Source: Tabrizicola sp. (GTDB taxonomy: Bacteria > Pseudomonadota > Alphaproteobacteria > Rhodobacterales > Rhodobacteraceae). From it: a DNA stretch of 64,000 nucleotides. Each line of letters opens with the position of its first letter. Within the stretch, counting starts at the first letter, position 1. The position numbers and the translations under genes were made by a program. The notes beneath the pieces were generated by a model. It did no database searches, was not told the origin of the DNA, and saw nothing but the letters and a program-made list of their open reading frames with translations. This document shows, piece after piece, positions 59,567 through 64,000 of this stretch. The DNA is taken from NCBI RefSeq assembly GCF_022842145.1, contig NZ_JALHQD010000003.1, forward strand, positions 124,001 to 188,000, given 5' to 3'.

Positions 59567-60366
59567 TGGCGATGCAAATGCGGTCCGAGGGGCCGATACT
59601 TACGCGGCGGGAAGGGGCGATCCTGGAAGTCACGCTCGACGCGCCGAAGGCGAATGCGATCAGCCTCAAGACCAGCCGTGTGATGGGGCTGGTGTTCCGG
59701 GATTTCCGCGATGACGACAGTTTGCGGGTCTGCATCCTGCGCGCGGCGGGGGAGAAGTTCTTCTGCCCCGGTTGGGACCTGAAGGCGGCGGCCGAGGGCG
59801 ATGCGGTGGACGGCGACTACGGCGTAGGCGGTTTCGGCGGGTTGCAGGAGTTGCCGAACCTCAACAAGCCGGTGATTGCCGCGGTGCAGGGCATCTGCTG
59901 CGGTGGCGGGCTGGAACTGGCGCTGTCGGCGGACCTGATCCTGTGTTCCACCAACGCGACCTTCGCCTTGCCGGAAATCCGGTCTGGCACCGTGGCGGAC
60001 GCGGCCAGCATCAAGCTGCCCAAGCGCATTCCGTATCACGTGGCGATGGACCTGCTTCTTACGGGGCGCTGGTTCGATGCCGAGGAGGCGCATCGCTGGG
60101 GCCTGATCAAGGAGATCTGCGCGCCGGACGAGTTGCTGGGCAAGGCCTGGGACCTGGCGCGGCTTTTGGAAAGCGGGCCGCCGCTGGTCTATGCGGCGAT
60201 CAAGGAAGTGGTCCGCGAAGCGGAGGCTATGCGCTTCCAGGACGCGCTGAACCGGGTCACCAAGCGGCAGATGCCGACGGTGGACCGGCTTTATTCGTCC
60301 GAGGACCAGCTGGAGGGGGCGAAGGCGTTTGCGGAGAAGCGAGAGCCGGTCTGGAAGGGGAAGTAA
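59566..60366 (+). CDS. Enoyl-CoA hydratase family protein, probable carnitinyl-CoA dehydratase
   Basis: 266 residues. Start ATG 59566 has AGGAGG five bases upstream; ATGs at 59563 and 59572 are in frame. The crotonase oxyanion motif 'ICCGGGLELALSADLIL' and the 'FALPEIRSGTVADAASIKLPKRIPY' loop with conserved Glu place it near CaiD. It would hydrate crotonobetainyl-CoA to carnitinyl-CoA. Its frame overlaps the CoA-ligase stop by 1 bp, so both are co-translated. Confidence 0.88.
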   Translation: MAMQMRSEGPILTRREGAILEVTLDAPKANAISLKTSRVMGLVFRDFRDDDSLRVCILRAAGEKFFCPGWDLKAAAEGDAVDGDYGVGGFGGLQELPNLNKPVIAAVQGICCGGGLELALSADLILCSTNATFALPEIRSGTVADAASIKLPKRIPYHVAMDLLLTGRWFDAEEAHRWGLIKEICAPDELLGKAWDLARLLESGPPLVYAAIKEVVREAEAMRFQDALNRVTKRQMPTVDRLYSSEDQLEGAKAFAEKREPVWKGK

Positions 60367-60432
60367 AGCGGCGTGCTGGACACGCACACTTACCGTGCCT
60401 AGCCTATGAAAAGGCTGCGGAGAATGTCCGGA

Positions 60433-61128
60433 ATGAAGAAAGTTGCTCTGGTCACGGGTGGTTCGCGTGGGATCGGGCGGGCAATTGCGCTTGATCTGGC
60501 GCGTGATCACCATGTGGCGATCACATGGCTGACGTCCGAACCTGCCGAGTTTTCGGACAGCATCCTGATAATCAGGGCCGATCTGACCAACGCCAACGTT
60601 GGGTCAGAAATCATGGAACAGGTTATGGCGCGGTTTGGCCGTCTTGACGTTATCATCAACAATGCCGGTGCCGTTGCCCCTTCTGCGCCTGACAGCTTTG
60701 ATGTCAGTGCCTTGCGTGCCATGCTTGACATCAACCTGCTGGCCCCGGGAATGTTGCTTGCTGCCGCTCTGCCGCACCTGAGATCCGGTTCATCAATCGT
60801 CAACATCTCTTCAGGAAATGCAGTTTTGCCGCCACGCGGGGCCGCGATCTATGGCGCTAGCAAGGCAGCGCTGAACTTGTGGACGCGTGGGATGGCCAAA
60901 GAGCTTGGTCCTCGGGGAATTCGGGTGAATGCGGTGGCTCCGGGCGCCACCAACCTGCCTGAAGCGCCGCGTTCGCCTGAACTCACACAGCTTTTCGTCA
61001 ATGACACTGCACTTGGTCGCATTGGAACACCGCTGGACGTTGCCCGCGCCGTCCGGTTCCTGGCTGGCGATGAGGCCGGATTCATCACTGGTCAAGTACT
61101 TGAGGTCTCGGGCGGATACCGCCTTTGA
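60433..61128 (+). CDS. Short-chain dehydrogenase/reductase with atypically low GC
   Basis: 231 residues from ATG 60433, with GGAGA upstream. NAD(P) motif 'VALVTGGSRGIGRAIALDLA' (TGxxxGIG), 'NNAGAVAPS', catalytic 'NISSGNAVLPPRGAAIYGASKAALNLW' with Ser-Tyr-Lys, and 'VAPGATNL'. The substrate is unknown. Hand counts on four of its 60-base rows gave 50-62% GC, against about 72% in an equal row of the crotonase gene, which suggests recent acquisition. It is not obviously part of the carnitine route. Confidence 0.88.
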   Translation: MKKVALVTGGSRGIGRAIALDLARDHHVAITWLTSEPAEFSDSILIIRADLTNANVGSEIMEQVMARFGRLDVIINNAGAVAPSAPDSFDVSALRAMLDINLLAPGMLLAAALPHLRSGSSIVNISSGNAVLPPRGAAIYGASKAALNLWTRGMAKELGPRGIRVNAVAPGATNLPEAPRSPELTQLFVNDTALGRIGTPLDVARAVRFLAGDEAGFITGQVLEVSGGYRL

Positions 61129-61153
61129 CGCCCACCGAATTCGGGAGCCAACC

Positions 61154-61624
61154 ATGCCCAACCACGACTACACTACCCGCATCCTTTGGACTGGCAACCG
61201 GGGCGAGGGGACGGCGCATTACAAGGGGTATGACCGGACCTGGGACATCGCGGTGCCGGGGAAGGCTGTCGTGCACTGCTCGAACGACCCGCTTCTGGGC
61301 GGTGATCCGGGCAAGATGAACCCGGAGGACCTTCTGTTGTCCGCGCTCTCGGCCTGCCACATGCTTTGGTACCTGCACTATGCCGCGGATGCGGGGATCG
61401 TGGTGACGTCCTACACCGATGCGCCGGTCGGGGTCGGCGAGGTCGGGCGCGGTGGGGCGGGGCGGTTCGTGAAGGTGACGCTGCGGCCGCATGTCGGGGT
61501 GGCTCCGGGAACTGATCTTGTGGCGGCGGAGGCGGTCCACCACCGGATCCACGAGGTCTGCTTCATCGCGCGGTCGGTGAATTTCCCGGTGGACTATGCT
61601 CCGACTTTCGAGATCGCGTCCTGA
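61154..61624 (+). CDS. OsmC-family peroxiredoxin-like protein
   Basis: 156 residues. Both peroxidatic cysteines are present in the usual places: 'LLSALSACHMLWYLHYA' (about 66) and 'VHHRIHEVCFIARSVNFPV' (about 139). OsmC/Ohr proteins reduce organic hydroperoxides by thiol chemistry. ATG 61154 follows GGGAGCC. The next gene is 218 bp away behind a repeat. Confidence 0.9.
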   Translation: MPNHDYTTRILWTGNRGEGTAHYKGYDRTWDIAVPGKAVVHCSNDPLLGGDPGKMNPEDLLLSALSACHMLWYLHYAADAGIVVTSYTDAPVGVGEVGRGGAGRFVKVTLRPHVGVAPGTDLVAAEAVHHRIHEVCFIARSVNFPVDYAPTFEIAS

Positions 61625-61642
61625 AACAGGCTGCGGTTATCA

Positions 61643-61749
61643 AATGGAGCGCCTTGCGGCGCGAAGTCCCTTTGTCTCGGCTTCGCGCGTGAAGGACGCG
61701 CGAAACCTCGGGCGGCCTCCGGCGGGGATATTTGCTGCCAGGTGAAAGG
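61643..61749 (+). repeat. Dispersed composite repeat, copy I (long form)
   Basis: ATGGAGCG, CTTGCG-G-CGCGAAG, TCCCTTTGTCTCGG, a hairpin with arms GCGCGT / ACGCGC around GAAGG, GGCCTCCGGCGGG, and the 25-bp box at 61725-61749. It aligns with copy B along nearly its whole length. Confidence 0.8.
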
Positions 61750-61842
61750 TTCTTGTGAGTTGGGCGACATCCCGTGTCGCGAACAAACATTCCGCCGCAC
61801 TGAAGGCGCTTAGGTTGACGCTCAAAACGCCCGGGGGCCTGG

Positions 61843-63456
61843 ATGGACGAGACCGATTACATCATCGTGGGCGCGGGGTCGGCGGGCTGCGTGCTGGCGG
61901 ACCGCTTGACCGCCTCTGGCAGGCACAAGGTCACGGTGCTGGAGGCGGGCGGGTCGGATCGGCGGTTCTATGTGCAACTGCCGCTGGGCTATGGAAAGCT
62001 GTTCTACGACCCCTCGGTGAACTGGCTTTACAAGACCGAGCCGGACCCCGGGCTGGCGGGCGCGCGGGACCATTGGCCGCGGGGCAAGGTCCTGGGCGGG
62101 TCGTCCAGCATCAACGCGATGGTCTGGATCCGGGGCCACCGGGCAGATTACGAGGATTGGGGCCGCGACAATCCCGGTTGGGGCTGGGACGAGTGCCTCG
62201 CGGCCTACCGTGCGCTGGAGGACAACGAGGCGGGCGGCGATGAATGGCGCGGCGCGGGTGGGCCGCTTTTCATCTCGGCCAACCGCTCGGGTCTGCACCC
62301 GCTGGTGAAATCCTACGTCGCGGCCTGCGGCGAGAGCGGCTTGGCGGAGAACCCGGATTTCAATGGCGCCGTGCAGGAGGGTGCCGGGATCTACCAGATG
62401 ACGATCCGGAATGCGCGGCGGAACTCGGCGGCGCGGGCCTTCCTGCGTCCGGCCATGAAACGGCCGAACCTGCGGGTGATCACCGGGGCGCTCGCGACGA
62501 AGGTGGTCATCGAGGGCGGTCGGGCGGTCGGCGTCGAATACCGGCAGGGCAACGCGATCCGGGTGCTGCGCGCGAGGGCCGAGGTGATCCTGGCAGGGGG
62601 GGCGATCAACTCGCCGCAGCTTTTGCAGCTTTCGGGGATCGGGCCGGGGGGGCTGTTGCAGGGGTTGGGCATTCCGGTCGTCCGGGACAACGCGAACGTC
62701 GGCGATCACCTCAGCGACCATCAGGGCATCAACTATACCTGGTCGATGAAAGTGCCGACCTACAATGACGAGCTTCGGCCTTGGTGGGGCAAGCTTCGGG
62801 CCGGTCTGCAGTACTTCATCGGCGGCGGGGGACCGCTGGCCAAGTCGATCAATCATGGCGGCGGCTTTTTCCGGACCCGGGCGGACATGGACCGGCCGAA
62901 CATGCAATTGTACTTCCAGGCGTTCTCGACGCTGGTGCCGCGCGACGGAGAGCGGCCGATCCTGAACCCGGACCCCTGGTCGGGCATGTCGATCGGGCTG
63001 TCGAACTGCCGCCCGACCAGCCGGGGGCATATCCGGCTGCGAACCGCGCTGGCCGAGGATCATCCGGTGATCACGGCAAACGCGTTTTCCACCAACAACG
63101 ACGTCGAAGAGATGCTGGCGGCGGTCAAGCACCTGCGCCACATCGCGGCCCAACCGGCGCTTTCGCGGCTTATCAAGGAAGAGTTGCGCCCCGGACCGGA
63201 GGTCGTGACCGACGAGGCGCTGATCGCCGACTTCCGCGCGCGGTCGGGAACGGTCTATCATCCAAGCTGCACCTGCCGGATGGGGCGGGATGCGGCAGGG
63301 TCGGTCGTGGACGCCGGCCTGAAGGTGCATGGGGTCGGCGGTCTGCGGGTGATCGACGCCAGCGCCTTCCCGAACATCATCGCCGGGAACACGAACGCTC
63401 CGGCGATGCTGATGGGCTGGAAGGGCGCGGAACAGGTGCTGGCCGACGCGCGGTGA
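61843..63456 (+). CDS. GMC-family FAD oxidoreductase (choline dehydrogenase-like)
   Basis: 537 residues. FAD motif 'DYIIVGAGSAGCVLADRL' and 'RGKVLGGSSSINAMVWIRGH' near the N-terminus; 'AGGAINSPQLLQLSGIGP' in the second GMC signature. The C-terminal active-site His is in 'YHPSCTCRMG' (about 471), and 'NTNAPAMLMGWKGAE' follows. It resembles BetA-type alcohol dehydrogenases of the glycine betaine branch, but choline specificity is not provable here. It lies near carnitine genes that yield glycine betaine. Confidence 0.88.
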   Translation: MDETDYIIVGAGSAGCVLADRLTASGRHKVTVLEAGGSDRRFYVQLPLGYGKLFYDPSVNWLYKTEPDPGLAGARDHWPRGKVLGGSSSINAMVWIRGHRADYEDWGRDNPGWGWDECLAAYRALEDNEAGGDEWRGAGGPLFISANRSGLHPLVKSYVAACGESGLAENPDFNGAVQEGAGIYQMTIRNARRNSAARAFLRPAMKRPNLRVITGALATKVVIEGGRAVGVEYRQGNAIRVLRARAEVILAGGAINSPQLLQLSGIGPGGLLQGLGIPVVRDNANVGDHLSDHQGINYTWSMKVPTYNDELRPWWGKLRAGLQYFIGGGGPLAKSINHGGGFFRTRADMDRPNMQLYFQAFSTLVPRDGERPILNPDPWSGMSIGLSNCRPTSRGHIRLRTALAEDHPVITANAFSTNNDVEEMLAAVKHLRHIAAQPALSRLIKEELRPGPEVVTDEALIADFRARSGTVYHPSCTCRMGRDAAGSVVDAGLKVHGVGGLRVIDASAFPNIIAGNTNAPAMLMGWKGAEQVLADAR

Positions 63457-63483
63457 TCGTGGCGGCACCCTGATCCTGCGGGC

Positions 63484-63524
63484 GGTGGGCGAACCTGCCT
63501 TGCGGCAGAACCACCCACCCTACG
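63484..63524. repeat. Palindromic repeat, copy 6 (with insertion)
   Basis: GGTGGGC at the left and GCCCACCC-type CCACCCACCCTACG at the right, with an inner hairpin CTGCCTTGCGGCAG. It lies between convergent GMC and isomerase genes and probably acts as a bidirectional terminator. Confidence 0.6.
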
Positions 63525-63532
63525 CCCGTGCG

Positions 63533-64000
63533 TCAGGCCGAGCCGCCGATCAGGACGCCACGCGACTTCAGTGCGGCAAGCCAGCCGAGACCCTGGGCCG
63601 TGCCCTTGGCCGGGCGATATTCGGCGGCGATCCAGACCGGCGGGCCGCCATTGTCGATGGCATCGCAGAGGTCGGGCAGTGAGAACCCGCCGCCGCCCGG
63701 CTCGTTCCGGCCCGGAAAGCCCGCGATCTGGACGTGGTTGATGTGGTGGCGGTGGGCGGTCCAGACAGCGCCTGCATCGCCGTGGAGGCGCGCCGCGTGC
63801 CAGACGTCGTACTGGATGCCGATCCGGGGATCGGCGATGTCGTCCAGGATGCGGGCGGCCTGGTCGTAGTCGTTCAGGAAGTAGCCCGGCATGTCGTCAG
63901 GGTTCAGGGGTTCGAGGCAGAGCGTCAGATCCGGTGCCTCGGCCAAGGCCCAGGTCAGGTTTTCCGCGTAGCATTGTTCGGCCTGCGGGCCCTTGGCGAC
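63533..64000 (-). CDS. Hydroxypyruvate isomerase-like TIM-barrel protein, 5' end cut by window edge
   Basis: About 155 residues of the C-terminal part are visible; the start lies beyond the right edge. 'LTLCLEPLNPDDMPGYFLN' with the metal Glu, 'IGIQYDVWHAARLHGDA' and 'HHINHVQIAGFPGRNEP' match the Hyi/xylose-isomerase-like fold of hydroxypyruvate isomerase and OtnI-like proteins. C-terminal 'WIAAEYRPAKGTAQGLGWL' also fits. It isomerises hydroxypyruvate with tartronate semialdehyde in glyoxylate use, if the family assignment holds. Start and operon are unknown. Confidence 0.85.
   Translation of the reverse strand, partial: VAKGPQAEQCYAENLTWALAEAPDLTLCLEPLNPDDMPGYFLNDYDQAARILDDIADPRIGIQYDVWHAARLHGDAGAVWTAHRHHINHVQIAGFPGRNEPGGGGFSLPDLCDAIDNGGPPVWIAAEYRPAKGTAQGLGWLAALKSRGVLIGGSA

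Overview
The window reads as chromosomal DNA of a high-GC alphaproteobacterium, most likely Rhodobacteraceae/Paracoccaceae. This is inferred from the repertoire: a DUF5928 glycosyltransferase, a DUF2125 secreted protein, a PuuE-UraD fusion, a membrane urate oxidase PuuD, an RpoH of the second alphaproteobacterial type preceded by a TGATCC/CGTA ECF-type promoter, and a carnitine dehydrogenase-thioesterase fusion. Genes are densely packed, often with 1-4 bp overlaps (ATGA, GTGA, TTGA). I see no rRNA, tRNA, CRISPR array, phage or insertion sequence.

Layout. 1-8.7 kb: urate/purine catabolism (NCS2 permease, allA, ureidoglycine aminohydrolase, allantoinase-OHCU decarboxylase fusion, hiuH, a LysR regulator, puuD), interrupted by a secreted DUF2125 protein. 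8.8-12.6 kb: GFA protein, a sulfotransferase/glycosyltransferase pair, a HIT protein and a DUF1203 protein. 12.8-17.2 kb: leftward run of a TIGR02117 gene, polA, a YdeI-like gene and a mmcQ-like gene. 17.7-25.1 kb: GNAT, a CHCC zinc finger, then a LacI-controlled CUT1 sugar importer with a GH68/GH32-like propeller enzyme. 25.2-35.2 kb: a divergent pentose-type locus (FGGY kinase, split transketolase, L-fucose-isomerase-like enzyme, versus an RbsABC-like importer with a DUF2291 lipoprotein and a DeoR regulator). It best fits the non-oxidative D-apiose pathway. 35.3-51.4 kb: housekeeping and assorted genes (comM, GST-YHS, cobU and phosphatase, rpoH, chaC, coaBC, dut, MoeB-like, amidase, DODA, amino-acid ABC, M3 peptidase, MgtC). 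51.4-63.5 kb: carnitine/gamma-butyrobetaine-type catabolism (GlxA-type regulator, beta-keto acid cleavage enzyme, PhnZ-like HD protein, carnitine dehydrogenase-thioesterase, acyl-CoA dehydrogenase, NDP-forming CoA ligase, crotonase), followed by SDR, OsmC, GMC oxidoreductase and a partial hydroxypyruvate-isomerase-like gene.

How the genes work together. PuuD, HiuH, UraD, PuuE, the aminohydrolase and AllA form a chain from urate to glyoxylate and urea. Only the allantoate-to-ureidoglycine step is absent from the window. In the last third, the CoA ligase, acyl-CoA dehydrogenase and crotonase could turn gamma-butyrobetaine into carnitine. The dehydrogenase, cleavage enzyme and thioesterase would then give glycine betaine and acetoacetate. 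The HD-domain protein in that operon has the ligand pattern of mixed-valent di-iron oxygenases and has no obvious step in this route, so it is the best candidate for undescribed chemistry.

Regulatory and repeat structure. Two abutting 14-bp palindromes precede the lacI operon. Ten-bp-phased TTTCG/GAAAG direct repeats lie at all three promoters of the DeoR locus. A GAAAG/CTTTC array lies between the LysR gene and puuD. A sigma-E-like promoter precedes rpoH. A dispersed intergenic repeat with an invariant-length 25-bp box (GGGATATTTG-N4-CA-N2-TGAAAGG) occurs nine times, and a second palindromic repeat (GTAGGGTGGGC type) occurs six times. Each of the three solute-binding-protein genes is followed by a strong hairpin.
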